From Bradyrhizobium sp. 4 (GTDB taxonomy: Bacteria > Pseudomonadota > Alphaproteobacteria > Rhizobiales > Xanthobacteraceae), in contig NZ_CP064686.1 in the NCBI RefSeq assembly GCF_023100905.1, positions 5,766,001 through 5,830,000 on the forward strand: a DNA stretch of 64,000 bases, written 5' to 3'. Below the pieces are notes generated by a model. The model saw nothing but the letters and a program-made list of their open reading frames with translations, made no database searches and was not told the DNA's origin. The position numbers were made by a program, and so were the translations under genes. This document shows positions 17,293 to 25,105 of the stretch, piece by piece. Position 1 is the first letter of the stretch, and every line of letters begins with the position of its first letter.

Positions 17293-17784
17293 TTACTGTT
17301 TGATTGAGGTGACTGTGCCTGTACAGCCAGTCGATGCTCTGAACGTCCCGGTGCCTCGATTGCCCGAAGTAAAGCTGGTACCGGTGACGGTGACCCCATC
17401 GTAGATGCCGACCGAGTGGCCGACCCCGTTGGCGTTGATCGTTCCGGTGGCACCCCCGCCACTGACGCTTCCGCCGGAGACGACGACTGTCGACGTGGTG
17501 GTGGTACCGCAGCCCACTGCAGTAACGAGCCACACGCCGTCGAACTTGCTAACACCGCTACCACCACCACCGCTTTTCCGGGCGGCTTCGGGCTTGCTGC
17601 GTCGTGCGGGCTTCTCAGGCTCCACCGTGCGCGGTGCCTGCCGCAAGCCGGAAAGGGACTTCTCATCATTCGAGATACTCCCGCCTGCACTGCCAGATTG
17701 AGCCAACGCAGCGCTCGCCATGCAGGCCCAGATCAGGAGCGAGACGAGTGTATTTCCAAGCGTAGTTTGAGCTGAACTTTCCAC
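17293..17784 (-). CDS. Secreted hypothetical protein, Gly/Thr-rich
   Basis: 163 residues. The N terminus carries a signal peptide ending ASAALAQ. A basic linker (residues about 48-72, PEKPARRSKPEAARKSGGGG) follows, then a domain of about 90 residues starting SKFDGVWLVTAVGCGTTTT and ending GTFRASTGCTGTVTSIKQ. The conserved-looking FDG-W opening, two cysteines (one near each end, a likely disulfide) and repeated beta-strand and turn pattern suggest a small beta-barrel-like exported domain. I know similar proteins only as uncharacterised. No operon partner: REP element on one side, short unknown gene divergent on the other. Confidence 0.65.
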   Translation of the reverse strand: MESSAQTTLGNTLVSLLIWACMASAALAQSGSAGGSISNDEKSLSGLRQAPRTVEPEKPARRSKPEAARKSGGGGSGVSKFDGVWLVTAVGCGTTTTSTVVVSGGSVSGGGATGTINANGVGHSVGIYDGVTVTGTSFTSGNRGTGTFRASTGCTGTVTSIKQ

Positions 17785-17866
17785 AATGATTTAATCCATA
17801 TCCAAACAGACCGTGCCAATAACGCGACAAAGATTTGCCAGTCATGTCCCCTCGTCAAGCGCTACG

Positions 17867-18226
17867 ATGGGCTGGTGGGGTCCTTGGCACAACGGGGGCG
17901 GCTTCAGCCGCGACATCGGCGGCGGCTATCAGGCCCCGCAATCAGTGTCGGACAATGAATTTCGGGGCAAAAGCTTGGTTTTACTGCATCGCCCACTGGT
18001 GGCTGAACCGGGACAGGACGGCATCGTCGTCGCAAGCCCGGAGCAAGCCATGCGAAACCCGAAGCCCTTCACAGTCCTTCAGCCGATCCCCGGCCAGAGC
18101 CCGAAGCCGCTGTTCACAGTCTGCGCCTATTCGCTCGATGAGGCTCGCGCCCTTGTCGCGGCAAGGTCGCTGGCGAGACCAGGCGACGCACAGCGCTTCT
18201 CATTGACGACACTCGGGAGGCGTTGA
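17867..18226 (+). CDS. Hypothetical protein, unknown function
   Basis: 119 residues from the ATG at 17867. Third codon positions are strongly G/C from that ATG onwards and not before it, which is why I reject the in-frame GTG at 17813. The N terminus is Gly/Trp-rich (MGWWGPWHNGGGFSRDIGGGY). The rest contains VLLHRPLVAEPGQDGIVVASPEQAM and KPLFTVCAYSLDEARALVAARSLARPGD, reading as a small soluble alpha/beta protein. No recognised family, no strong ribosome-binding site, no membrane segment. A different frame (17835-18206) is also open but has poor codon use. Confidence 0.5.
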   Translation: MGWWGPWHNGGGFSRDIGGGYQAPQSVSDNEFRGKSLVLLHRPLVAEPGQDGIVVASPEQAMRNPKPFTVLQPIPGQSPKPLFTVCAYSLDEARALVAARSLARPGDAQRFSLTTLGRR

Positions 18227-18268
18227 ATACGGACGCACCAGGTTCAGCTAGATCGGCGTTGTCACGCC

Positions 18269-19438
18269 CTACAACACCACCCGCCGTCCCTCCTCCGCCG
18301 CCCAGTATCCCGCATAGTTCACCTTGATCGTCTCATACGCCAGCGCGAGGTCCGACAGCGGCTGCCGTCCCGTCGCGGCGCATTCCATGAAGTCCTGGAT
18401 CTCCTGGAGATAGCCGCGCGTCCACTCCTCTTCGAGGCAGACATATTGCCAGCCCGTTTTGCGGTCGACCTTCTCGGTGATGTAGACGGAGGCGAGCTTC
18501 TCCTCGGAGGTCTGGTAGCTCATCAAATGATTGTTCGGCGTGATGTTGGCGAACAGCGAGCCGCCTGACGTGTAGGTCTCGATCAGATTACGGACGCCGC
18601 CCATGATCATGTCGCCGGAGAACACGGTGGCCTTGGTGCCGTCCGAAAACGTCGCGGTCAGCGTACCCCAATCCTCAACGTCAACAGGATTTGCCTTGAT
18701 GTAGGTACGCTCCTCCGGCTTCAGGACAGCCGTGACGTTGCCGACATCGCCGCTGACGCTGGCGACGCGGATGGTCTCGCCGCGCGCCTTGGCCTCGACC
18801 TGCTTGAGATACAGCACGGCGGAGAGCGGATGGCAGCCCATCCGGATCAGCGAGCCGCCGCCGGTCATCGCCCATTGCGCGGCGTGGGCCGCGTGCGAGC
18901 CGGAATGGCTCTCCTCGCCCTTCATGAACAGGATTTTGTCTTTCGTCGCCTTGATGATCTCCGCGGTCTTGGTCACCGCGGGCGCGTAGATCCAGTCCTC
19001 GGCATACATGAAGAGCTTTCCGGTGCGCTCGATCGCGGCGCGCGTGGCGTCCATCTCCTCCAGCACGCGCTCATACATCAGCGCCTTCGGCACATGCTTG
19101 CCGATCGGCTGCCGATCGCCGTCGCGGCCGAAATAGCCGGCGAACGGCTTTTCGCAGATCACGTGCTTGCCGGCCTGCATGGCGGCGACGATCATTTCGG
19201 CATGCAGATTGGGCGGCGTGCAGATGTCGATGACGTCAAGCTCGCGGTCCGCAATCAGCTCGGCAAAGCCACGATAGACCCGCGGGATCTGGTGGCGCCC
19301 GGCGAATTCGACGACATGGTCGCCGCGCGCAGCGACCGCCGCGACCTCGACATCCACGCCGTAGACGCGCCGGAACGCATACATATGCAGCTCCGACACG
19401 AAGCCGCAGCCGACGAGTCCCACCCTGATCCTGGCCAT
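18269..19438 (-). CDS. Gfo/Idh/MocA-family NAD(P)-dependent oxidoreductase
   Basis: 389-residue sugar or polyol dehydrogenase-type protein. It starts MARIRVGLVGCGFVSELHMYAFRRVYG, the GxGxxS/A nucleotide-binding fold. CTPPNLHAEMIVAAMQAGKHVICEKPFAG is the family's EKP motif with the conserved lysine. WAMTGGGSLIRMGCHPLSAVLYL carries the presumed catalytic His and sits in the usual place for it. The C-terminal half is the alpha/beta substrate domain. A 40-residue insertion after EKPFAG (FGRDGDRQPIGKHVPKALMYERVLEEM) is longer than typical. It is flanked by genes on other strands or far spacing and appears monocistronic; substrate unknown. Confidence 0.9.
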   Translation of the reverse strand: MARIRVGLVGCGFVSELHMYAFRRVYGVDVEVAAVAARGDHVVEFAGRHQIPRVYRGFAELIADRELDVIDICTPPNLHAEMIVAAMQAGKHVICEKPFAGYFGRDGDRQPIGKHVPKALMYERVLEEMDATRAAIERTGKLFMYAEDWIYAPAVTKTAEIIKATKDKILFMKGEESHSGSHAAHAAQWAMTGGGSLIRMGCHPLSAVLYLKQVEAKARGETIRVASVSGDVGNVTAVLKPEERTYIKANPVDVEDWGTLTATFSDGTKATVFSGDMIMGGVRNLIETYTSGGSLFANITPNNHLMSYQTSEEKLASVYITEKVDRKTGWQYVCLEEEWTRGYLQEIQDFMECAATGRQPLSDLALAYETIKVNYAGYWAAEEGRRVVL

Positions 19439-19487
19439 AGCGCCCCCTGACCCATGCTTTGGGCGGCACTATAGCGCGCCGGCGGAC

Positions 19488-19799
19488 CTATTCCACCGAG
19501 ACCCGCACCACGCCGGCGCTCATCATGCCCAGCGCCTTGGCGGCCGGCACCGAGAGATCGACGATCCGGCCGCGGATGAAGGGGCCGCGATCGTTGACCC
19601 GGCATTGAATCGAGCGGCTCCCGTACGACACCCTCAGCACGCTTCCGAAGGGGCGCGTCCGGTGCGCGCAGGTCAGCTCGCCTTTTCCGGCTTTTCCGTA
19701 TCCGTAATAGGAGGCAAGCCCGCTTTCGGCCTGGGCAAAGGAAACTGCAGAAAGCGAAAAAGTGGCAAGGCAAGAAAATAGCGTGGTCTGCGCTCGCAC
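19488..19799 (-). CDS. Small RlpA-like double-psi beta-barrel protein
   Basis: About 103 residues from the GTG at 19799, chosen because GGGAG lies seven bases before it and because it leaves a clean Sec signal peptide (ending SFAQA). The mature domain has ASYYGYG, GELTCAHRTRPFGSVLRV and the catalytic-region run QCRVNDRGPFIRGRIVDLS, then AAKALGMM: the double-psi barrel of RlpA lytic transglycosylases. No SPOR domain is present, so it is a minimal exported form. A second RlpA, a lipoprotein, is encoded at 44558-45073. Role in peptidoglycan remodelling is inferred from family. Confidence 0.85.
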   Translation of the reverse strand: MRAQTTLFSCLATFSLSAVSFAQAESGLASYYGYGKAGKGELTCAHRTRPFGSVLRVSYGSRSIQCRVNDRGPFIRGRIVDLSVPAAKALGMMSAGVVRVSVE

Positions 19800-19902
19800 G
19801 GCACCGCTCCCGGTTGGCCCTGCCCCGCGCAGCAACGTTTGTTGGTTCCCGTGGGTTCCTCAGGCGCCGCCGGGTCGCGCCCGGCGGTGCCATCACACAT
19901 TG

Positions 19903-20748
19903 TTACTGTTTGTGAAACACGAGCGTCCGAACCTCGATACTTTCGCGCGGTGCCGCATCGGCCGGCGTAGTGGGATCGACGAACGCGGTGTGGGGCCCGA
20001 AGCGGGTGCGGCCGTCCGTCGCGGAATCGTAGCACTTGAGCAGCAGCGCTTCGTCCGCCGTCATCTCCGGGAAATAGAACCAGCGATGGTTCGGATTGTA
20101 TTTCACCGAATAAGTCTCGCCGCGGCGGTTGGGATAGATCAGGTCGGACGCGACGAGATCGTCGGGCGCCACCGTCGTGCCGTCAGCCATCGCGAGCGGT
20201 GAGTCGCGCAATGGACCACGGATCGGCCGCCACAGATTGATCACCTGGACGCGGCCTTTCAGCAGCTCCTCGGCCTCATCGGGCAGATGCTCGCGCACGC
20301 GGTTGGCGCCCGAGACGCCGGTCTGGTCGACGTGGACGCGTGTTGCCGGCTGACGCGGGCCACCGTCGCGAATATCCGCGGCGCCCTCGACCCGCCTGCG
20401 CACGGTATGGTCGAAGATAACGACGCGGTCGGCTTTCAGCGTTGCCCGCAGGAAGGCCTCGACGGCGGGATAGTAGACCGCCCTCACCTCGTCGTCGTTG
20501 CTGAAGTCCTTGACCTGGGTTGGATGCCGCACCAGCGCAAAACCTTCGCGGTCGAGCGAGAAATTCTGCGCGATCAGTCGCGCATCGAAGATCGGGACCT
20601 GATGCGGCTCCGGCAACGACGTGCTCTTGGGCTCGCCAGGCGGCGGATCGAAGGCATAGGTACGCGGCTTGCCGGAAGCCGGCGCGAGATAGTTGAGTTC
20701 GGCGGTGACGAAGGGAAGCGATTCGATTTTTGTTTCTTGCAGGCCCAT
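19903..20748 (-). CDS. CmcJ/NvfI-family oxidoreductase
   Basis: 281 residues from MGLQETKIESLPFVTAELNYL. It matches the CmcJ/NvfI group (named after a cephamycin methoxylation protein and a fungal oxygenase): ELNYLAPASGKPRTYAFDPPPG, the early EGFALVRHPTQVKDF block, RVHVDQTGVSG with an HxD pair of non-haem-iron type, VQVINLWRPIRGPLRDSPLA, and a distal NHRWFYFPEMTADEALLLKCYDS. These features suggest an Fe(II)/2-oxoglutarate-like oxygenase, but the actual reaction in bacteria outside antibiotic clusters is unknown. The ATG at 20748 is preferred over upstream frames for the conserved start. Not in an operon; a repeat-rich gap lies upstream. Confidence 0.8.
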   Translation of the reverse strand: MGLQETKIESLPFVTAELNYLAPASGKPRTYAFDPPPGEPKSTSLPEPHQVPIFDARLIAQNFSLDREGFALVRHPTQVKDFSNDDEVRAVYYPAVEAFLRATLKADRVVIFDHTVRRRVEGAADIRDGGPRQPATRVHVDQTGVSGANRVREHLPDEAEELLKGRVQVINLWRPIRGPLRDSPLAMADGTTVAPDDLVASDLIYPNRRGETYSVKYNPNHRWFYFPEMTADEALLLKCYDSATDGRTRFGPHTAFVDPTTPADAAPRESIEVRTLVFHKQ

Positions 20749-20895
20749 GGCCGGTCTCCCGATGTGATCGTCGTTATGATTTTTGCCGGGATGGAGCGCG
20801 GCGCAAGGGAGGTCGTGCAAATAGCAACGCGGGTGTTGTCATGAGCGCGGAATGCAGAAGGATCGTTTCGAGGAAAGACCAACGCTCGCCGCACT

Positions 20896-21043
20896 CCTTC
20901 TCCCTTGCGGGAGAAGGTGGCGCGAAGCGCCGGATGAGGGGTTCTATCGGCTCACTTCAATGTGAGAGACTACTCGCGGAGAGAACCCCTCACCCGTCTC
21001 GCCGCTACGCGGCGAGCCACCCTCTCCCGCAAGGGGAGAGGGG
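20896..21043. repeat. Paired inverted REP-like elements
   Basis: The 325-base gap 20749-21073 is occupied mainly by two REP-type units facing each other. Unit one at 20896-20942 is CCTTCTCCC-TTGC-GGGAGAAGG, then a small stem and GATGAGGGG. Unit two at 20986-21043 is CCCCTCACCCGTCTCGCC and its stem, then CCCTCTCCC-GCAA-GGGGAGAGGG. Unit two matches copy A at 17207 in opposite orientation. Together they can form a large imperfect hairpin, probably acting as the transcription end of the sulfonate operon's neighbour. I see no gene in the gap. Confidence 0.8.
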
Positions 21044-21073
21044 TAAGCGTCGCGTCCGGGACACCCGGGTGCC

Positions 21074-22012
21074 CTACAGCCCTGCCTTCGCAATCGCATC
21101 CGAGAACGAGCGATCTACGACCTCGGCCGCATCAAGCTTCTGCTTGATAAGGCCCCAGCGAAAATAGAGATCGATCGTGCTCTGCTCGTCCGCGACCACG
21201 CCGTCATCGATCGGCGCGATCCGGATTTTTGCGCGCGACAGCCAGTTCTGCGGCACGGCGGTCGGGATGTTCATCAGCCTGCCCCAGGTTGCCGCATAGC
21301 TGTCGATATCGTTCAGCGACCACGCCCGCGCCGCGGTGAGGCGTCGGATGAAGTCGGTCAGCTCCGCGCGCTTGTCGCGGATCGCATCGGGCCGCGCCAC
21401 CTGAAAGCTCAGCCCCGGCGTCAGACCCTCCGAGGTGATGACACGGCGCGACTTGAACAACACCTCCTCCTGGCTGACATAAGGCTCCCAGGTCGACCAC
21501 GCGTCGACGGAGCCTTGCGTGTAGGCGATCTTGGCATCGGACGGCGCCAGGAACGCAATCTGCACGTCAGCCGCAGCCCAACCGTTCTTCTCGAGCGCGG
21601 CAAGGATCAACTGGTGCCCGATCGAGCCACGGCCAGTCGCGATCTTCTTGCCGCGCAAATCCGCAAAGCTCTTGATCGGCGAATTCTCGGGCACGAGGAT
21701 GGCAAGCCCCTCGCGCGTCTGCCGGATCGCGGCGATCGCCTTCACCGGCGCGCCTGAGGCGGCGGCGAAGGTGAAGGGTGCGTCGCCAACGAGCCCGGTC
21801 TCGATCGCGCCGGCGCTGAGCGCTTCGAGCAGCGGCGCAGCCGCGGGAAATTCCTTCCACTCGATCTTGTACGGCACGTCCTTGAGCACGCCCGCCGCTT
21901 CCATCACGGCCTGCGAATTGCCCTTCTGGTCGCCGACGCGCAAGGTGGTTTGCGCCGCTGCCAGGTCGAACGAGCCGAACAGCAGCGCGCCGGCCAGCAT
22001 GAGGCGGATCAT
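21074..22012 (-). CDS. ssuA: Aliphatic sulfonate-type ABC substrate-binding protein
   Basis: 312 residues with a short Sec signal (ending FDLAAAQ). LRVGDQKGNSQAVMEAAGVLKDVPYKIEWKEFPAAAPLLEALSAGAIETGLVGDAPF is characteristic of SsuA-like proteins that deliver sulfonates for sulfur scavenging. Later blocks APSDAKIAYTQGSVDAWSTWEPYVS and ARAWSLNDIDSYAATWGRL complete the fold. It is last in a six-gene operon; its ATG overlaps the ssuD stop (ATGA). A second SsuA-like protein lies divergently at 27678. Naming rests on similarity and the SsuD neighbour; exact sulfonates are unknown. Confidence 0.87.
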   Translation of the reverse strand: MIRLMLAGALLFGSFDLAAAQTTLRVGDQKGNSQAVMEAAGVLKDVPYKIEWKEFPAAAPLLEALSAGAIETGLVGDAPFTFAAASGAPVKAIAAIRQTREGLAILVPENSPIKSFADLRGKKIATGRGSIGHQLILAALEKNGWAAADVQIAFLAPSDAKIAYTQGSVDAWSTWEPYVSQEEVLFKSRRVITSEGLTPGLSFQVARPDAIRDKRAELTDFIRRLTAARAWSLNDIDSYAATWGRLMNIPTAVPQNWLSRAKIRIAPIDDGVVADEQSTIDLYFRWGLIKQKLDAAEVVDRSFSDAIAKAGL

Positions 22013-23109
22013 TCCGCCGCCTCGCCGCGAACGGCCTGCCGCTTGGCGATCACCTCGCGCGTCAGCGGGATCAGCTCGCGGCCGTATTCGATGGCGTCGA
22101 TCAGGGGGTCGAAGCCGCGGATCAGGAAATGGCTGACGCCGAGGTCGTAATAGTCGCCGAAGACCTCGGCGACCTGCTCGGGCGTGCCGACCAGCGCGGT
22201 GGTGTTGCTGTTGGCGCCGGTGAGCTTTGCGATCTCGGTCCACAGCCGCTTGTCGATGCGGCTGCCCTGGTCGGCGAGCGAGAGCAGGCGCCGCGCGCCG
22301 GCGGTGGCATGGCCGTCAGCGGGCTTGCGATAGCCGGTCTTGTCCTGGAGCGCGGTGGCGCGCGCAAGAATCTCTTCCGCCTTGTCCCAGGCCTGCTTCT
22401 CGGTCGGGGCGATGATCGGCCGCACCGAGAGGCTGAATCGCGGCGTCGGACGGCCCTGCCTGACGGCCGCATTGTGAACGCGCGCGGTGACGTCGCGCAC
22501 CTGCGCGTAGGATTCGCCCCACAGCGCAAAGGTGTCGGCATGCTTGCCCGCGACGTCGATCGCAGCGTCGGAGCCACCGCCGACGAAGGTGTAGATGCCG
22601 GCCTTCTGCAGCGGCTTCACCTGCGAAAAACCATTCTCGACATTGTAGTACTTGCCGCTGTAGTTGAACGGCTTCTCGCTGGTCCATTCCAGCTTCACCA
22701 CGTCGAGAAACTCGCTGGTGCGGGCGTAACGCTCGTCCTTGTCGTCGAGCGTGTTGCCGTCCTGTCTGAGCTCGGCTGCATTGCCGCCCGTGATGACGTG
22801 CAGCGAGACGCGGCCTCCATAGAGCTGGTCAAGCGTCGCCAGCTGCCGCGCGAGCAGCGTCGGCGCGGTAAAGCCCGGCCGCTGCGCGATCATCACTTTT
22901 AACGACTTGGTGATGGTCAGCACATGCTGGGCGACCTGGAGCGCATCCGGCGTGGTCGAATGGAACGCCAGCAGCGCGCGGTCGAAACCCGCGAGCTCAT
23001 GCGCCTTCGCCACGGTCTCGATATAAACCGGATCGAGCACCGGACCCTGACGCACGATGGCCTCGGACGCATTACTGTTGGCGATAAAGCCGATGAACTC
23101 GATCGACAT
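22009..23109 (-). CDS. ssuD: FMNH2-dependent alkanesulfonate monooxygenase
   Basis: Flavin-dependent enzyme that oxidatively releases sulfite from alkanesulfonates so it can be used as sulfur source. 366 residues from MSIEFIGFIANSNASEAI. Landmarks of the luciferase-like fold: GFDRALLAFHSTTPDALQVAQH, RPGFTAPTLLARQLATLDQLYGGRVSLHVITGGNAAELRQDG, KYYNVENGFSQVKPLQ and the C-terminal GSRIDKRLWTEIAKLTGANSNTTALVGTPEQVAE with its arginine-rich flexible loop. GGGAGAACATC precedes the start at 23109. Needs a flavin reductase (SsuE type), which I do not see in this window. Confidence 0.92.
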   Translation of the reverse strand: MSIEFIGFIANSNASEAIVRQGPVLDPVYIETVAKAHELAGFDRALLAFHSTTPDALQVAQHVLTITKSLKVMIAQRPGFTAPTLLARQLATLDQLYGGRVSLHVITGGNAAELRQDGNTLDDKDERYARTSEFLDVVKLEWTSEKPFNYSGKYYNVENGFSQVKPLQKAGIYTFVGGGSDAAIDVAGKHADTFALWGESYAQVRDVTARVHNAAVRQGRPTPRFSLSVRPIIAPTEKQAWDKAEEILARATALQDKTGYRKPADGHATAGARRLLSLADQGSRIDKRLWTEIAKLTGANSNTTALVGTPEQVAEVFGDYYDLGVSHFLIRGFDPLIDAIEYGRELIPLTREVIAKRQAVRGEAAE

Positions 23110-23138
23110 GATGTTCTCCCTGAATGTTTGGCGGCAGG

Positions 23139-24311
23139 CTAGAGGCCCAATGCGGCACGGCCGAGGCCGGTGCGCGTGGAATCGTCCTGCGGCGTGTGCA
23201 CGCGACCGCACAGGACGTCGCGATAGTGCCGCTCCAGCGGATTGGCGCGGGACAGGCCGTGATTGCCGGTCAGCGACAAGGCCTCCTCGACCGCGGCGAC
23301 GGCGTTGTTGGTCACGGTCAGCTTGATGACGTTGGACTCGGCCGCCGAAAGCGCGACACCGTCGTCGAAATCACCGGCGAAGGATGCGATCAGCCGTGCA
23401 TTGACGGCGAGCCGCGCCTCGATCGCGCCAAGAATCTCCTGCGCGCGCGGCAAGGTCGCAAGCGGCGCTCCCAGGCTGGCCGGCACGCGCTGCTTCAGGA
23501 ACCCGACCAGCCAGTCGCGTGCAGCCCGCGCAACGCCGTCATAGATCGCGGCGACAAAGATCGTGTGGACGGTCGCCTGCGCGACATCAGGGGCGCGCCA
23601 GTCGGCCGGCTTGCGCACGTCGATCTCGGCATCGAGAGGAATCACGACGTCGTCGAAGATGACGTCGTGGCTGCCGCTGGCCCGCAGGCCGTGGTGATCC
23701 CAGGTCTCGACGATACGCGTGCCCGGCAGGCCCGCTGGCACCAGGAACTGTCCGACACGCGGCTCGGCTTCGTCCGTGCGCGCCCAGACCAGATACCATT
23801 TCAGGATCGGCGATCCCGTCGAATAGATCTTGTGCCCCGAGAGCCGCCAGCCGGTCTCGGTCCGGCGTGCAATGGTCGCGGGCAGGCCGCCGCGCGCAGG
23901 CGAACCCAGTTCGGGCTCGACGCGGAGTGCGTTGACGAGCGCAAGGTCTTCGACACTCTCGCGCGCGAGCTTGCGCGACAGCCGCGCCGGCCAGGTCGGG
24001 CTCCGTGCCATCACGAGATGGTTGATGTAGTGCATCGACAGCACCAGCGCGGTCGACGCATCGGCCTTGCCGATGATGCCGAGGACGCGTGCGGCGTATC
24101 GTGCGCCCGCCCCGGCGCCGCCATGGGCGGCAGGCACCGTCAGCGACAGCAGGCCTGCCTCGGACAGCTCGCGAAAATTCTCGAACGGGAAGCTTCCGGT
24201 GCGATCGTACTCGGCCGCACGGGCAGCGAAGGCCTCGGCCAGCGCTTCGGCACGTGCGATGTAGTCGGGCTCGTGATGCGCCGCGCGCCCCTTGGCGATC
24301 GGAGTTACCAT
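23139..24311 (-). CDS. Acyl-CoA dehydrogenase-fold flavoprotein, SfnB/DszC-like
   Basis: 390-residue protein of the acyl-CoA dehydrogenase superfamily in a sulfur operon, where relatives (SfnB, DszC) are monooxygenase or sulfur-acquisition enzymes rather than true dehydrogenases. N-terminal helical domain includes FREL SEAGLLSLTVPAAHGGAGAGARYAA split here by residue position 47-76, middle beta domain has RRTETGWRLSGHKIYSTGSPI and SHDVIFDDVVIPLDAEID, and the C-terminal helices contain SLTGNHGLSRANPLERHYRDVLCGRVH, with HYRDVL typical of the DszC side of the family. It overlaps the ATPase gene by seven bases. Substrate probably an organosulfur compound, inferred from context only. Confidence 0.85.
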   Translation of the reverse strand: MVTPIAKGRAAHHEPDYIARAEALAEAFAARAAEYDRTGSFPFENFRELSEAGLLSLTVPAAHGGAGAGARYAARVLGIIGKADASTALVLSMHYINHLVMARSPTWPARLSRKLARESVEDLALVNALRVEPELGSPARGGLPATIARRTETGWRLSGHKIYSTGSPILKWYLVWARTDEAEPRVGQFLVPAGLPGTRIVETWDHHGLRASGSHDVIFDDVVIPLDAEIDVRKPADWRAPDVAQATVHTIFVAAIYDGVARAARDWLVGFLKQRVPASLGAPLATLPRAQEILGAIEARLAVNARLIASFAGDFDDGVALSAAESNVIKLTVTNNAVAAVEEALSLTGNHGLSRANPLERHYRDVLCGRVHTPQDDSTRTGLGRAALGL

Positions 24312-25105
24312 GTGGCGTCCAATCCGAGCAGGCCAAGAATCTGGCGGCGCAAATCGGCCAGATATGGATCACCGCGATGGCGCGGATAGGGCCGGTCGAC
24401 ACGGATATCGGCCTTCACGCGCGCCGGGCGGTCGCTGAACACGATGACGCGGTTGGCGAGCACCAGCGCCTCCTCGGCGTCATGCGTCACCAGCAGCGTG
24501 GTAAAGCCCTTGCGCTGCCACAGCGAGACCAGCTCGGCTTGCATGGTGATGCGGGTCAACGAATCGAGCTTGCCCAGCGGCTCGTCGAGGATGAGGATTT
24601 TCGGATCGTTGACCAGCGCGCGGGCCAGTGCGACGCGTTGCGCCATGCCGCCCGAGAGCTGGTGCGGATAGGCATTGCGGAAGGACGATAGCCCCACGAG
24701 ATCGAGGGCGGCATCGACGCGGTGACGCTGGCTCTTCAAGATGCCCTGCGCCTCCAGCCCGAGCGCGACATTGTCCCAGACTGTGCGCCAGGGAAACAAG
24801 GTCGGATCCTGGAACACGACAACGCGCGACGGGTGCGGTCTCGTGATGCGCGCCTCGTCCTCGCGCAGCGTTCCGGACCGGGGCTTGTCGAGGCCTGCGA
24901 CGAGGCGCAGCAGCGTGGACTTGCCGCAGCCGGAGGGACCGAGCAGCGCAACGAACTCGCCCGGCTCGACGGAGATGCTGACGTCGCTGAGCACCGGCAG
25001 CTCGGCGCCGTCGATGTCGAAGGCGTGGCTGACCTGCTCGATGTCGAGCGCGGCGCCCGCGGCCGAGTGAGCGTCGATTTCAGCCAGTGCAGTTGCGGCT
25101 ACCAT
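24305..25105 (-). CDS. ssuB: Sulfonate/nitrate-type ABC transporter ATPase
   Basis: 266-residue ATPase that powers the neighbouring permease. It shows LLGPSGCGKSTLLRLVAGLDKPRSG (Walker A), VVFQDPTLFPWRTVWDNVALGLE with the Q-loop, LSGGMAQRVALARALVNDPKILILDEPLGKLD (signature and Walker B) and LLVTHDAEEALVLANRVIVF (H-loop), the pattern of the SsuB/TauB/NrtD family. The N-terminal 18 residues (MVAATALAEIDAHSAAG) are extra. The ATG at 25105 overlaps the end of the permease gene by seven bases, so translation is coupled. Symbol given by operon context. Confidence 0.88.
   Translation of the reverse strand: MVAATALAEIDAHSAAGAALDIEQVSHAFDIDGAELPVLSDVSISVEPGEFVALLGPSGCGKSTLLRLVAGLDKPRSGTLREDEARITRPHPSRVVVFQDPTLFPWRTVWDNVALGLEAQGILKSQRHRVDAALDLVGLSSFRNAYPHQLSGGMAQRVALARALVNDPKILILDEPLGKLDSLTRITMQAELVSLWQRKGFTTLLVTHDAEEALVLANRVIVFSDRPARVKADIRVDRPYPRHRGDPYLADLRRQILGLLGLDATW

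Noticed and set aside
17835..18206. Alternative frame with a leader-like start (MSPRQALRWAGGVLG)
   Set aside because: Third-position GC is poor and the product is Ser/Arg-rich, whereas the 17867-18226 frame has strong codon bias.
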